NCBI RefSeq assembly: GCF_030149505.1
Contig: NZ_JASBRN010000045.1
Span: 248,001 to 312,000, forward strand
From: Nocardioides sp.
GTDB taxonomy: Bacteria > Actinomycetota > Actinomycetes > Propionibacteriales > Nocardioidaceae
Reading direction: 5' to 3'
DNA length: 64,000 nt
Shown piece after piece: positions 1-8,750 of the stretch. Within the stretch, counting starts at the first letter, position 1. Every line of letters begins with the position of its first letter. Position numbers and translations under genes: made by a program. The notes beneath the pieces were generated by a model. It saw only the letters and a program-made list of their open reading frames with translations, was not told the origin of the DNA and did no database searches.

Positions 1-73
1 GATCAGTCCCGAGCAGCGCAAGGAAGCCGGTGTCGACGCCCGTCCGACGGAGGAACTCGCGCCAGAGGCCTGA
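1..73 (+). CDS. C-terminal tail of an unidentified protein (partial)
   Basis: An open frame runs from the window edge to TGA at 71-73 and encodes about 23 residues (ISPEQRKEAGVDARPTEELA, then PEA). It is polar and Glu-rich, so it looks like a disordered tail. It lies 179 nt upstream of the peptide transporter permease gene on the same strand. The rest of the gene is outside the window, so neither the function nor the reading frame can be confirmed. Confidence 0.35.
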   Translation, partial: ISPEQRKEAGVDARPTEELAPEA

Positions 74-252
74 TGCACGCGCTGATCGACGGCGGCGTCC
101 CGACCGGTGGAAACCGGTTGCGGCGCCGCCGTCCCCGTGTCCGGATCGTTACCGCTGAGTGATCGTCCTGCCGTGGGGGAGCACATAGAGTCCACGACGG
201 CGCACAGCGCACGGCCGGGAGACCCTCGGCCGCTCGGAACGATGGGGAGAGC

Positions 253-1275
253 ATGTCGGCACAGACCGCCGGCCCCGAGACCCTGGGGCAGCTGAGCGAG
301 GAGCCGAAGGGCGAGGACCCCGGCAGCAGCAAGACCAGGGCCATCACGGGCAAGTCCCCGATGCGGATCGCGCTGGGGCGCCTGCTCCGCGACAAGATCG
401 CGCTGGTCTGCCTGGCCGTGGTGCTCTTCTTCGTCGTCATCGCGATCTTCGCCGGGCCGCTGCAGAAGCTCTTCGGAGTGACCACCGAGACGGCCTACCC
501 CTCGCAGTTCCTCAACCTCGACGGCACCCCTCGCGCCGAGTTCGGCCCGCCGTACGGCGGCTTCACGTGGGACCACCCCTTCGGAATCGCGCCGCGCACG
601 GCCACCGACAACCTGGCCTTCTGGCTCCAGGGCGCGCAGAACTCTCTGCAGATCGCGACGACCGCCACGATCGTGGCCATGCTCGTCGGAGTCACCGTGG
701 GGCTGCTCGGCGGCTTCCTCGGTGGGGTCGTCGACCGAATCCTCGGGTTCATCACCGACTTCTTCCTGACGCTGCCCTTCATCCTGGCCGCGCTGACGAT
801 CGCCCCGATCATCAACGAGCGCTTCCGCGACAGCGACAACTACGCCACGATCCAGGTCATCGCCCTGATCGCGGTCCTGGCGGGCTTCGGGTGGATGTCG
901 GTGGCGCGCCTGGTGCGTGGCGAGGTGCTCTCCTTGCGCGAGCGGGAGTTCGTCCAGGCGGCCCGGGTGATGGGCATGCCCACGCGCCGGCTGCTGCTCA
1001 AGGAGCTGCTGCCCAACCTCGTCGCCCCCATCATCGTCGCCTCGTCGCTGATGCTGCCTGCCTTCGTGGCAGCCGAGGCGGGCCTGGCCTTCCTCGGCAT
1101 CGGCGTGACCACGCGGCCCTCGTGGGGCCAGACCCTCAACCAGGGGATCGGGTTCTTCGACAACTACCCGCTCTACCTCTACCAGCCGCTGATCGCCATC
1201 GTGGCGATCGTGTTGGCGCTCAACCTCCTGGGGGACGCGCTGCGTGACGCGCTCGACCCCAAGACCCGCCGCTGA
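253..1275 (+). CDS. Peptide ABC transporter permease, DppC/OppC type
   Basis: 340-aa inner-membrane permease that would form the translocation channel of a Dpp/Opp importer together with the second permease at 3243. About 45 polar residues precede the first membrane span (LVCLAVVLFFVVIAIFAG), as in OppC N-terminal domains. The BPD_transp_1 region carries the EAA loop (REFVQAARVMGMP, followed by LKELLPNL) that docks onto the ATPases, and the family motif PSWGQTLNQG near the end. GGGGAGA at 244-250 is a good ribosome binding site for ATG 253. The gene order is permease C, binding protein, permease B, ATPase D, ATPase F, so all five importer parts are present. Substrate is inferred from family only. 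Confidence 0.93.
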   Translation: MSAQTAGPETLGQLSEEPKGEDPGSSKTRAITGKSPMRIALGRLLRDKIALVCLAVVLFFVVIAIFAGPLQKLFGVTTETAYPSQFLNLDGTPRAEFGPPYGGFTWDHPFGIAPRTATDNLAFWLQGAQNSLQIATTATIVAMLVGVTVGLLGGFLGGVVDRILGFITDFFLTLPFILAALTIAPIINERFRDSDNYATIQVIALIAVLAGFGWMSVARLVRGEVLSLREREFVQAARVMGMPTRRLLLKELLPNLVAPIIVASSLMLPAFVAAEAGLAFLGIGVTTRPSWGQTLNQGIGFFDNYPLYLYQPLIAIVAIVLALNLLGDALRDALDPKTRR

Positions 1276-1333
1276 GCGGCCACCACACGTCACCCGGGCC
1301 CCTTCCCGGGTGCGCACCAGAAAGGAAACGTCA

Positions 1334-3091
1334 ATGAGACGGACCAAGCCGCTGGCAGCGCTCGCCGTTGCCTCGCTCATGGCTCTCGCGGCCTGTGGTT
1401 CCGGTGACGGCCCCTCGGACACCGAGACCGGTGACTTCCGGGAGACCGACGCGGGCGAAGACAAGGACCCCGACGCCGAGGGCCCCGCCCCCGAGCTCGA
1501 GGGCGCCGAGGCAGGAGGCACCATCACGGTGTTCCTCCCCGGTGACTACGGCCCGGACGACCTCGACCCGACCAACGGGTGGTCCGTCACCGGCAACTCG
1601 ATCCAGCAGGCGCTGACCAGCCGCTCGCTGACCCAGTACCGCGTCGACGAGGACGGCAACGCCACCCTCGTGCCGGACCTCGCGGTCGATCTGGGCACCC
1701 CCAACGAGGACTACACGCAGTGGACGTTCCAGCTGCGCGACAACGCCACGTGGGAGGACGGCTCGCCGATCACGGCCGAGGAGGTCGCCTTCGGCATCGC
1801 ACGCTCCATGGACTCCACCGCGTTCCCGGGTGGCCCGGGCACCGAGTACTCCACGCAGTTCTTCGCCGGTGCGGACGAGTTCGAGGGCCCCTACACCGAC
1901 AAGGACACCGACTGGACCGAGTGGGAGGGTGTGGAGTTCGACAACGACGCCAACACCGTCACCATCAACATGTCCAAGCCCTTCCCGGACATGGACTACT
2001 GGGGCGCCTTCATGGCGATGGGCCCGGCCCCGCTGGGCAAGACCTCGCAGCCGCCGGCCTACGGCCAGAACATCATGTCGAACGGCCCCTACAAGGTGGA
2101 GTCCTTCACCCCGCAGGACGAGCTCGTCCTGGTGAAGAACGACCAGTGGGACCCCGAGTCGGACCCGGCGCGCCACCAGTACGCCGACAAGTTCGTCTTC
2201 AAGTTCAACGCCGACCCGGACCAGACCGACCAGATCATGTTGTCGGACAACACCGAGTCGCAGACCGCGCTGTCGACGGACCTGTCGGCCGCCAGCTACC
2301 AGGACGCCCTGGAGACCCTGGGTGACCGCCTGGTCCAGCAGTCGACTCAGTGCACCTCGTTCATCTACCCGGTGTACGGCAAGACCGACCTCGCCTTCCG
2401 CAAGGCCCTCGCCTACGCCTACCCCTACGAGGATGCGTGGCAGGCCGGCGGCCAGGTGCCCGGCGTGACCCGTGTCCCGGCGAACTCGATCATGCCCCCG
2501 GGCATGGCCGGCAAGCCGGACTACTTCGTCGACGGTGAGCAGTTCACCTTCGACATCGAGAAGGCCAAGGAGCTGCTCGCGGAGTCTGAGACCCCGCCGA
2601 CGATCGACATGATCTACTACGAGCCCGACCCGCTCGTGGTCGCGGCCAACGAGGTTGTCGTCAAGGCCTACGAGGAGGCCGGCTTCAAGGTCAAGTCGAC
2701 CCCGGTCCAGGAGTCGCCGTACTCGACCTACCTCAACCCCGACGACAAGCTCAACAAGAGCCTGAACGTCCGTGCGGTCGCCTGGTGCTCCGACTGGCCC
2801 TCGGGCTCGACCTTCATCCCCTCGCTGTTCCGCGGTGGCGCCACCTACAACGTGGGTGAGTTCGCCGAGGACGCCATCGACGAGCGCATCGCCGGTGTCG
2901 CGGAGCTGCCGATCGAGGAGCAGGCCGCCGAGTGGGGCGCGATCGACGAGCAGATCCAGACGGAGTTCTTCCCGGCCGTACCGACCGCGTACTACAACCA
3001 GCTGTTCGCGTTCGGCTCCAAGATCGGCAACCCCTCGGGCGACGAGGCCCTGGGTGCGCCGAACTACAAGAACCTCTTCGTGATGCCCTGA
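1334..3091 (+). CDS. Peptide-binding lipoprotein of the ABC importer (SBP family 5)
   Basis: 585-aa solute-binding lipoprotein that captures peptides outside the membrane and delivers them to the two permeases. The signal peptide MRRTKPLAALAVASLMALAA ends in a lipobox (LAAC), making Cys21 the lipidated first mature residue. An acidic, Pro/Gly-rich linker of about 45 residues follows, then the family 5 fold. The frame is open upstream to 1244, but ATG 1334 is chosen because it starts the signal peptide and follows AAAGGA. The gene is separated from the next permease gene by a GC hairpin that may raise its expression relative to the rest. Exact ligand (dipeptide, oligopeptide or another compound) cannot be read from the sequence. 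Confidence 0.93.
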   Translation: MRRTKPLAALAVASLMALAACGSGDGPSDTETGDFRETDAGEDKDPDAEGPAPELEGAEAGGTITVFLPGDYGPDDLDPTNGWSVTGNSIQQALTSRSLTQYRVDEDGNATLVPDLAVDLGTPNEDYTQWTFQLRDNATWEDGSPITAEEVAFGIARSMDSTAFPGGPGTEYSTQFFAGADEFEGPYTDKDTDWTEWEGVEFDNDANTVTINMSKPFPDMDYWGAFMAMGPAPLGKTSQPPAYGQNIMSNGPYKVESFTPQDELVLVKNDQWDPESDPARHQYADKFVFKFNADPDQTDQIMLSDNTESQTALSTDLSAASYQDALETLGDRLVQQSTQCTSFIYPVYGKTDLAFRKALAYAYPYEDAWQAGGQVPGVTRVPANSIMPPGMAGKPDYFVDGEQFTFDIEKAKELLAESETPPTIDMIYYEPDPLVVAANEVVVKAYEEAGFKVKSTPVQESPYSTYLNPDDKLNKSLNVRAVAWCSDWPSGSTFIPSLFRGGATYNVGEFAEDAIDERIAGVAELPIEEQAAEWGAIDEQIQTEFFPAVPTAYYNQLFAFGSKIGNPSGDEALGAPNYKNLFVMP

Positions 3092-3168
3092 GCGTCCAGC
3101 GCTCGCATCACGCAGGTTCCGGACGCTGACTGACCCACCCGGTCGGTGAGTGTCCACCCCACGCGGGG

Positions 3169-3199
3169 GGACCCCCGGGGACTCGTTCCCCGGGGGTCC
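3169..3199 (+). promoter_or_regulatory. GC-rich hairpin between binding-protein and permease genes
   Basis: A perfect 13-bp stem (GGACCCCCGGGGA at 3169-3181 with its complement at 3187-3199) closes a 5-nt loop CTCGT. No T-run follows. It lies 78 nt after the binding-protein stop and 44 nt before the next start. By analogy with other importer operons it could stabilise the upstream mRNA or partly terminate transcription, so that more binding protein than permease is made. Confidence 0.7.
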
Positions 3200-3242
3200 T
3201 TCCCCGCAGGGATCCACCCGTCCCGTACCCGAGGGAAGTGAG

Positions 3243-4250
3243 ATGTTCGCCTACATCGTCAAGAGGCTGCTGGCCGGCCTCGTCGTCCTGACCCTGGTGT
3301 CCCTGTCGATCTTCCTGCTGTTCTGGTACGGCCCCTCCGAGCCGGCCCGCGCCATGTGCGACAGCAAGACCAGCAACCGCTGCAGCCCGGAGAAGCTCGA
3401 GGTCTTCACCGAGGAGCTGGGTTACAACAACCCGTGGGCCTCGGAGTTCGGCACCTACGTCGGCGGCATCGTCACCGGTCGTGACATCACCGTGGCCGGG
3501 CAGACCACCCGCTGCGAGGCGCCGTGCCTCGGCCTGTCCTACAGCACCGGCAAGCCGGTCTGGGAGGACATGCAGAGCCGCATCCCGGCCACCGTCTCGG
3601 TGGCGGTCGGAGGGGCGGCGCTCTACCTGGTGATCGGCGTGCCCATCGGCGTGGCTGCTTCCCGGCGCCGCGGATCGACGGCTGACAAGGCACTCGTCTC
3701 GGGTTTCCTCGTCGTGAGCTCGATCCCCTACTACCTCTTCGCCCTGCTCGCGTTCCTCTACTTCGCCGTGCTCTACGAGCTGCCGGTCATCGGACAACCC
3801 GGCTACGTGCCCTTGACGGAGAGTCCGGTGGAATGGGCAGGCGGCCTCGGGCTCGCCTGGCTGTGCCTCGGCTTGTGGGGCTGCACCGCCTACACCCGCT
3901 ACTCCCGCGGCGCCATGGTCGAGGCGCTGAGCGAGGACTACGTGCGCACCGCGAAGGCCAAGGGCCTGCCGCAGCGCACGGTGGTCTACAAGCACGCGCT
4001 CCGCGCGGCGCTCGTGCCCGTCGTGACGATCTTCGGCATCGACTTCGGCACCCTGCTGGCCGGCACGATCTTCACCGAGAAGATCTTCGACATCAACGGC
4101 ATCGGGCTGTGGGCCCTCAACGCGGTGGGTCAGAAGGACCTGCCGATCGTCCAGGCCACCGCGCTCTTCGCCGCCATCGCCCTGATCGTGTCCAACCTGG
4201 TCGTGGACCTGCTGTACAGCGTCCTCGACCCGAGAGTGAGGCTGTCGTGA
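3243..4250 (+). CDS. Peptide ABC transporter permease, DppB/OppB type
   Basis: 335-aa integral membrane partner of the permease at 253. The N-terminus MFAYIVKRLLAGLVVLTLVS is the classic first span of DppB proteins. The EAA loop is visible (EDYVRTAKAKGLPQRTVVYK), followed by hydrophobic spans ending in a short basic tail (LDPRVRLS). ATG 3243 is preferred over an in-frame upstream start at 3150, which would put the hairpin region inside the protein and add an implausible Pro/Gly-rich leader; GAGGGAAGTGAG immediately precedes 3243. A periplasmic-type loop holds four Cys (MCDSK, RCSPE, RCEAPCLG), unusual enough to suggest one or two disulfides outside the cell. The stop overlaps the next start by 4 nt. 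Confidence 0.92.
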   Translation: MFAYIVKRLLAGLVVLTLVSLSIFLLFWYGPSEPARAMCDSKTSNRCSPEKLEVFTEELGYNNPWASEFGTYVGGIVTGRDITVAGQTTRCEAPCLGLSYSTGKPVWEDMQSRIPATVSVAVGGAALYLVIGVPIGVAASRRRGSTADKALVSGFLVVSSIPYYLFALLAFLYFAVLYELPVIGQPGYVPLTESPVEWAGGLGLAWLCLGLWGCTAYTRYSRGAMVEALSEDYVRTAKAKGLPQRTVVYKHALRAALVPVVTIFGIDFGTLLAGTIFTEKIFDINGIGLWALNAVGQKDLPIVQATALFAAIALIVSNLVVDLLYSVLDPRVRLS

Positions 4251-5299
4251 CCGAGCCGTTCCTCGTCGTCGAGGACCTGACGGTCAAGTTCCCCACCGAG
4301 GACGGCCTCGTCAACGCCGTCACCGAGCTCAGCTACTCCGTCGAGCAGGGTCGCACCCTGGGCATCGTGGGGGAGTCCGGCTCGGGCAAGTCGGTGTCGT
4401 CCATGGCGGTCCTGGGACTGCACGACACCCGCACGGCGCGGATCACCGGATCGATCAAGGTCGGTGGCCAGGAGGTCGTCGGGCTCGGGGAGTCCAAGCT
4501 GCGCAAGCTCCGCGGCCGCGAGGTCGCGATGATCTTCCAGGACGCCCTCGCTGCGCTGCACCCCTTCTACAAGGTCGGCTCTCAGCTCGCCGAGGCCTAC
4601 CTCGTGCACCACCCCTCCGCCAGCAAGCGCGACGCGCGCCGCAAGGCGGTCGAGATGCTGGACCGGGTGGGCATCCCCCAGCCGGACCGTCGCGTCGACG
4701 ACTTCCCGCACCAGTTCTCCGGCGGCATGCGGCAGCGGGCGATGATCGCCATGGGTCTGATCAACGACCCGAAGCTGCTGATCGCCGACGAGCCGACGAC
4801 GGCTCTCGACGTGACCGTGCAGGCACAGATCCTCGACCTGCTCCAGGACCTCCAGCGCGAGTTCGACTCCGCAGTCATCATCATCACCCACGACCTCGGG
4901 GTGATCGCCGAGATGGCCGACGACATCCTGGTGATGTACGGCGGTCGCGGTGTCGAGCACGGGCCCGCCAAGGAGGTCCTTACGCGGCCGCTCATGCCCT
5001 ACACGTGGGGCCTGCTGTCCAGCGTGCCGGACGTCGCGGGCGACACCGCCGCGAAGCTGGTGCCCATCCCGGGCAACCCGCCGAGCCTGCTGGACCCGCC
5101 CTCGGGCTGCGCGTTCCACCCCCGGTGTGCCCACAGCGACAAGGTGCAGGGCAACCTGTGCTCGACGGCGCTGCCCCGGCTGGAGCCCGGCCCCAGCGGG
5201 CCCGGACACCTCACGCGCTGCCACCTGAGCGACCCGGCGACGGTCTTCGAGACCGAGGTGCTGCCGGTCATCGCCCCCGACCTGCTCGAGGAGAGCTGA
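4247..5299 (+). CDS. Peptide ABC transporter ATP-binding protein, DppD/OppD type
   Basis: 350-aa cytoplasmic ATPase of the importer. Walker A GESGSGKS lies near residue 42; then come the Q-loop ([12 protein letters not shown]), signature FSGGMRQR, Walker [14 protein letters not shown] and the switch His in THD. The C-terminal oligopeptide-transporter extension carries Cys residues ([12 protein letters not shown]) as in OppD/DppD. The frame is open far upstream, but GTG 4247 starts the conserved N-terminus and overlaps the permease stop as GTGA, which implies translational coupling. It would act as a heterodimer with the next gene product. Confidence 0.94.
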   Translation: MTEPFLVVEDLTVKFPTEDGLVNAVTELSYSVEQGRTLGIVGESGSGKSVSSMAVLGLHDTRTARITGSIKVGGQEVVGLGESKLRKLRGREVAMIFQDALAALHPFYKVGSQLAEAYLVHHPSASKRDARRKAVEMLDRVGIPQPDRRVDDFPHQFSGGMRQRAMIAMGLINDPKLLIADEPTTALDVTVQAQILDLLQDLQREFDSAVIIITHDLGVIAEMADDILVMYGGRGVEHGPAKEVLTRPLMPYTWGLLSSVPDVAGDTAAKLVPIPGNPPSLLDPPSGCAFHPRCAHSDKVQGNLCSTALPRLEPGPSGPGHLTRCHLSDPATVFETEVLPVIAPDLLEES

Positions 5300-5303
5300 G
5301 AAG

Positions 5304-6590
5304 ATGACGGACGTCAACCACCCTCCCCAGCAGCCGGAGAACCCGGCCGTGACCGAGGGCGAGGAGCTCTCTGCCGACAACCGGGAGCAGCGGCTGTCGT
5401 TCGCCGACCTGGCCGACTCCGGGCACGCGGCCGCGCAGCTGCGCACGGACGTGGAGCCGGTGCTCACCGTCGAGGACCTCAAGATGTGGTTCCCGGTGAA
5501 GTCCTCGGGCCTGGTCCGCCGCACCATCGGCCACGTGCAGGCCGTCGACGGCATCTCCTTCCAGGTGCCGCGCGGCGGCTCCCTGGGCCTGGTGGGGGAG
5601 TCGGGCTGTGGCAAGTCGACCACCGGGCGGCTCATCACCCGGCTCTACACCCCGACGGCCGGCTCGATGCGCTTCGGCGAGAAGCAGGTCGACCTCGCGA
5701 CCATGTCCAACCGCGAGCTCAAGCCGATCCGGCGCGACGTGCAGATGATCTTCCAGGACCCCTACACCTCGCTGAACCCGCGGCACACCGTCGGCGCCAT
5801 CATCGGCGCCCCGCTGGAGGTGCACAAGGTCGTCCCGAAGAACAAGGTGCTGCCGCGCGTCCAGGAGCTCCTGGAGATCGTGGGGCTCAACCCCGAGCAC
5901 TACAACCGCTACCCCAACGAGTTCTCGGGCGGGCAGCGACAGCGCATCGGCATCGCGCGGGCCCTGACGCTGAACCCCAAGCTGCTGGTCGCGGACGAGC
6001 CGGTCTCGGCCCTCGACGTCTCCATCCAGGCCCAAGTCATCAACCTGCTCCAGGAGCTGCAGGCCGAGTTCGACATCGCGTTCCTCTTCATCGCCCACGA
6101 CCTGGCCGTCGTGCGGCACTTCTGCCCCGAGGTGGCAGTGATGTACCTCGGCAAGATCGTGGAGATCGCCGACCGCGACAGCATCTACGGCCACGCGCAC
6201 CACCCCTACACCCAGGCGCTGCTCTCGGCCGTGCCGGACATCAAGTCCGCGGGTCACGGTCGCCGGGAGCGGATCCGGCTCGAGGGCGACGTCCCGAGCC
6301 CGATCAACCCGCCCTCGGGCTGCCGGTTCCGCACCCGGTGCCCGCTGGCCCAGGAGATCTGCGCCAAGGTCGAGCCGCCGCTGCTGCAGATCGGCCCCCG
6401 GCACAAGGTCGCCTGCCACTTCGCCGGTGAGATCGGTCGGCACCCCGCCACTCCGGTGACCGCCGGGCTGCTGGGCGTGGACAAGCAGGGCAGCCCCGAC
6501 CCGGGCACCACCCCGCAGCCGGTCGGGACCAACCCCGGCTACGACAAGGAGTGGTTCGACCTCGGCTCGCAGCAGATGGTCTCGGCCTGA
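5304..6590 (+). CDS. Peptide ABC transporter ATP-binding protein, DppF/OppF type
   Basis: 428-aa second ATPase of the importer. It starts only 4 nt after the previous stop. Walker A GESGCGKS sits near residue 97, signature FSGGQRQR, Walker [14 protein letters not shown], then the C-terminal oligopeptide domain with [15 protein letters not shown]. It is longer than a typical DppF (about 330 aa): roughly 55 acidic residues precede the ABC domain and a Pro/Gly-rich tail of about 55 residues follows it. Both extensions look disordered and their role is unknown. The end overlaps the open frame of rarA. Confidence 0.93.
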   Translation: MTDVNHPPQQPENPAVTEGEELSADNREQRLSFADLADSGHAAAQLRTDVEPVLTVEDLKMWFPVKSSGLVRRTIGHVQAVDGISFQVPRGGSLGLVGESGCGKSTTGRLITRLYTPTAGSMRFGEKQVDLATMSNRELKPIRRDVQMIFQDPYTSLNPRHTVGAIIGAPLEVHKVVPKNKVLPRVQELLEIVGLNPEHYNRYPNEFSGGQRQRIGIARALTLNPKLLVADEPVSALDVSIQAQVINLLQELQAEFDIAFLFIAHDLAVVRHFCPEVAVMYLGKIVEIADRDSIYGHAHHPYTQALLSAVPDIKSAGHGRRERIRLEGDVPSPINPPSGCRFRTRCPLAQEICAKVEPPLLQIGPRHKVACHFAGEIGRHPATPVTAGLLGVDKQGSPDPGTTPQPVGTNPGYDKEWFDLGSQQMVSA

Positions 6591-7957
6591 GCGACGACGA
6601 CGCGCTCTTCGCCGCCCCCGGTCACCCGGCCGGGGGCGGCTCCGCTGCGTCCGGGAGCCTGGCGGCCAACACGACCGCCTCGGCACCGCTCGCCGTGCGG
6701 ATGCGACCGCGGACGCTGGACGAGCTGGTCGGGCAGCCGCAGCTGCGTGAGCCGGGCTCCCCGCTGCGCCAGCTGATCGAGGACCAGCGCTCGCTGTCGC
6801 TGCTGCTGTGGGGCCCGCCCGGCACCGGCAAGACCACCATCGCCTCGATCGTGAGCGGCCGGACCGACCGGCGCTTCGTCGAGGTCTCCGCGGTCTCCGC
6901 CGGGGTCAAGGAGGTGCGGGCCGCGATCGAGTCGGCCCGCAGCGAGCTGGTGCGCGGCGGCCGCGAGACGGTGCTCTTCGTCGACGAGGTGCACCGCTTC
7001 TCCAAGGCCCAGCAGGACGCCCTGCTGCCGGGGGTCGAGAACCGGTGGGTGACGCTGGTGGCCGCGACCACGGAGAACCCCTTCTTCTCGGTCATCTCCC
7101 CGCTGCTCTCGCGCAGCCTGCTGCTGCGCCTGGAGTCCCTCACCGACGACGACGTACGCCGGGTGCTGGACCAGGCGTTGGTCGACGAGCGCGGCCTGGG
7201 CGGCCGGTTCACGCTCACCGAGGACGCCGCCGACCACCTCGTGCGGCTGGCCGGGGGCGACGCGCGCCGGTCCCTGACCTACCTCGAGGCCGCGGCCGGA
7301 GCGGCCACGGGCCGCGGGAGCGAGGTGATCGACCTGTCGACCGCGGAGACGGCGGTCGACCAGGCCGCCGTACGTTACGACCGACAGGGCGACCAGCACT
7401 ACGACGTCACGAGCGCCTTCATCAAGTCCGTGCGCGGCTCGGACGCCGATGCTGCGCTGCACTACCTGGCGCGGATGGTCGAGGCCGGCGAGGACCCGCG
7501 GTTCATCGCGCGGCGGCTGGTCATCCTCGCCAGCGAGGACGTCGGGCTGGCCGACCCTGCGGCGCTGCCGCTCGCGGTGGCCGCAGCCCAGGCCGTGCAG
7601 CTCATCGGGATGCCCGAGGCCGGCCTCAACCTCGCGCACGCGACGATCGCCCTGGCCATGGCCCCGAAGTCCAACGCCGTCACGACCGCCCTGGCGGCGG
7701 CGACCGCCGACGTGCGTGCGGGCAAGATCGGGCCGGTCCCCGCGCACCTGCGCGACGCCCACTACGGAGGGGCCAGGAAGCTCGGGCACGGCGCGAGCTA
7801 CACCTACAGCCACGACGAGCCCTTCGGCATCGCCGCCCAGCAGTACGCCCCCGACGTCGTCGCCGACGCGACCTACTACCAGCCCAAAGACATCGGTGCC
7901 GAGAGCGCGATCCGGGAGCGCTGGGAGCGGGTCCGCCGGCGGATCCGCGGCAGGTAG
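6551..7957 (+). CDS. rarA: Replication-associated recombination protein RarA (MgsA-type AAA+ ATPase)
   Basis: Up to 468 aa. AAA+ clamp-loader-like ATPase that acts at stalled replication forks. Walker [10 protein letters not shown], Walker [17 protein letters not shown] and sensor region TTENPFFSV are clear, followed by the RarA C-terminal tetramerisation region (PKSNAV and later [16 protein letters not shown]). The frame opens at GTG 6551 inside the upstream ATPase gene. The recognisable RarA start (SDDDALF) begins just after CTG 6587, which overlaps the upstream stop as CTGA, so the true start may be there. The synteny rarA-...-alaS is as I recall it in M. tuberculosis. Confidence 0.92.
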   Translation: MVRPRLAADGLGLSDDDALFAAPGHPAGGGSAASGSLAANTTASAPLAVRMRPRTLDELVGQPQLREPGSPLRQLIEDQRSLSLLLWGPPGTGKTTIASIVSGRTDRRFVEVSAVSAGVKEVRAAIESARSELVRGGRETVLFVDEVHRFSKAQQDALLPGVENRWVTLVAATTENPFFSVISPLLSRSLLLRLESLTDDDVRRVLDQALVDERGLGGRFTLTEDAADHLVRLAGGDARRSLTYLEAAAGAATGRGSEVIDLSTAETAVDQAAVRYDRQGDQHYDVTSAFIKSVRGSDADAALHYLARMVEAGEDPRFIARRLVILASEDVGLADPAALPLAVAAAQAVQLIGMPEAGLNLAHATIALAMAPKSNAVTTALAAATADVRAGKIGPVPAHLRDAHYGGARKLGHGASYTYSHDEPFGIAAQQYAPDVVADATYYQPKDIGAESAIRERWERVRRRIRGR

Positions 7958-7960
7958 GGT
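7955..7960 (+). promoter_or_regulatory. -10 element TAGGGT, leaderless start at 7969
   Basis: TAGGGT overlaps the rarA stop codon and ends 8 nt before ATG 7969. No Shine-Dalgarno lies between, so a leaderless transcript is likely. Confidence 0.45.
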
Positions 7961-7968
7961 CAGGCCCC

Positions 7969-8475
7969 ATGAACCAGCAGTGGACCGCCCCCGTCTGGGT
8001 CGTCGTCGCGCTGGTGGCCGGCGTGCTGGCGGCGCTGCTGGTCCTGGTGCTCCTGGTGGGTGCGACCCGACGCTCGCTGGTGCGCGTCCGGCACGAGGCC
8101 GACGCGCTGCTGGGTCGTGTCGGCGAGCTCGAGCAGCGTCTGTCCGCGCGGGAGGAGACGGTCCCTCCGGGGGGCGCCGCCGCGACCGTGGCCACGGACC
8201 GTGAGTACGTCATCACGCACCTGGGCGAGGAGCCTGCGCCGGCAGCGGCGGCACCCGTCGTACCCGCCCCGGTCTTCGCCGACCTGGTGCTGCGGGAGAG
8301 CGTCGTGCAGGCCGCCACGCTCGCGGCCGGCCTGCGCCGGGCGCTGAGCCCGGAGACCCGGCACCGGATCCGCTTCGAGATGCGGCGCGAGGTCAAGCGG
8401 GCGCGCAAGCAGCGCCGCGCCGACCTGCGCGCGGCGCGCCGCGACCTGCACGACCGCGAGCGAGCAGCCGCATGA
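7969..8475 (+). CDS. Single-span membrane protein with coiled coil, unknown function
   Basis: 168 aa. A short N-terminus is followed by one strong transmembrane span ([20 protein letters not shown]), then a charged helix with heptad character ([20 protein letters not shown]) that could form a coiled coil. A Pro/Ala linker comes next, and a very basic C-terminal helix rich in Arg/Lys ([20 protein letters not shown]) near the end. It sits where DUF948-type proteins sit upstream of alaS in other actinobacteria, and the N-terminal layout fits, but the Arg-rich tail is different. It overlaps the DUF6167-like gene by 4 nt. No enzymatic motif is seen. Confidence 0.8.
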   Translation: MNQQWTAPVWVVVALVAGVLAALLVLVLLVGATRRSLVRVRHEADALLGRVGELEQRLSAREETVPPGGAAATVATDREYVITHLGEEPAPAAAAPVVPAPVFADLVLRESVVQAATLAAGLRRALSPETRHRIRFEMRREVKRARKQRRADLRAARRDLHDRERAAA

Positions 8476-8750
8476 GTCGCGGGCTCTGGTTCGCAGCCGG
8501 GGCCGGCGCCGGGATCTACGCGATGGTGCGTGGCCGGCGCGCGGCCGAGGTGCTGACCTACGACGGCCTCCACGACCGGCTCGGCGCGCTGGCCGTGGGC
8601 GCCCGGCTCTTCCGCGACGAGGTCGCCCAGGGCCGTGCCGAGGCCGAGGACGCGGTGCGGGCCCGGCTCGGAGCATCCTCGCCCCCGCAGATCAGCAGCC
8701 CCCCGGACACACCCGAGCTCGCCCACCGACAGCAGAGAGGCACCCCCTGA
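8472..8750 (+). CDS. Small DUF6167-like protein
   Basis: 92 aa. It starts with a hydrophobic Gly-rich segment ([22 protein letters not shown]) and continues as an amphipathic helix ending in a disordered tail. This resembles the DUF6167 proteins commonly encoded directly upstream of alaS in actinobacteria. The start ATGA overlaps the preceding stop, and the stop shares one base with alaS ATG 8750, so the three genes are probably cotranscribed. Function unknown. Confidence 0.75.
   Translation: MSRGLWFAAGAGAGIYAMVRGRRAAEVLTYDGLHDRLGALAVGARLFRDEVAQGRAEAEDAVRARLGASSPPQISSPPDTPELAHRQQRGTP

Noticed and set aside
3150..3242. Upstream start for the DppB-type permease
   Set aside because: It would translate through the intergenic hairpin and add a Pro/Gly-rich leader not seen in the family; ATG 3243 has a better ribosome binding site.
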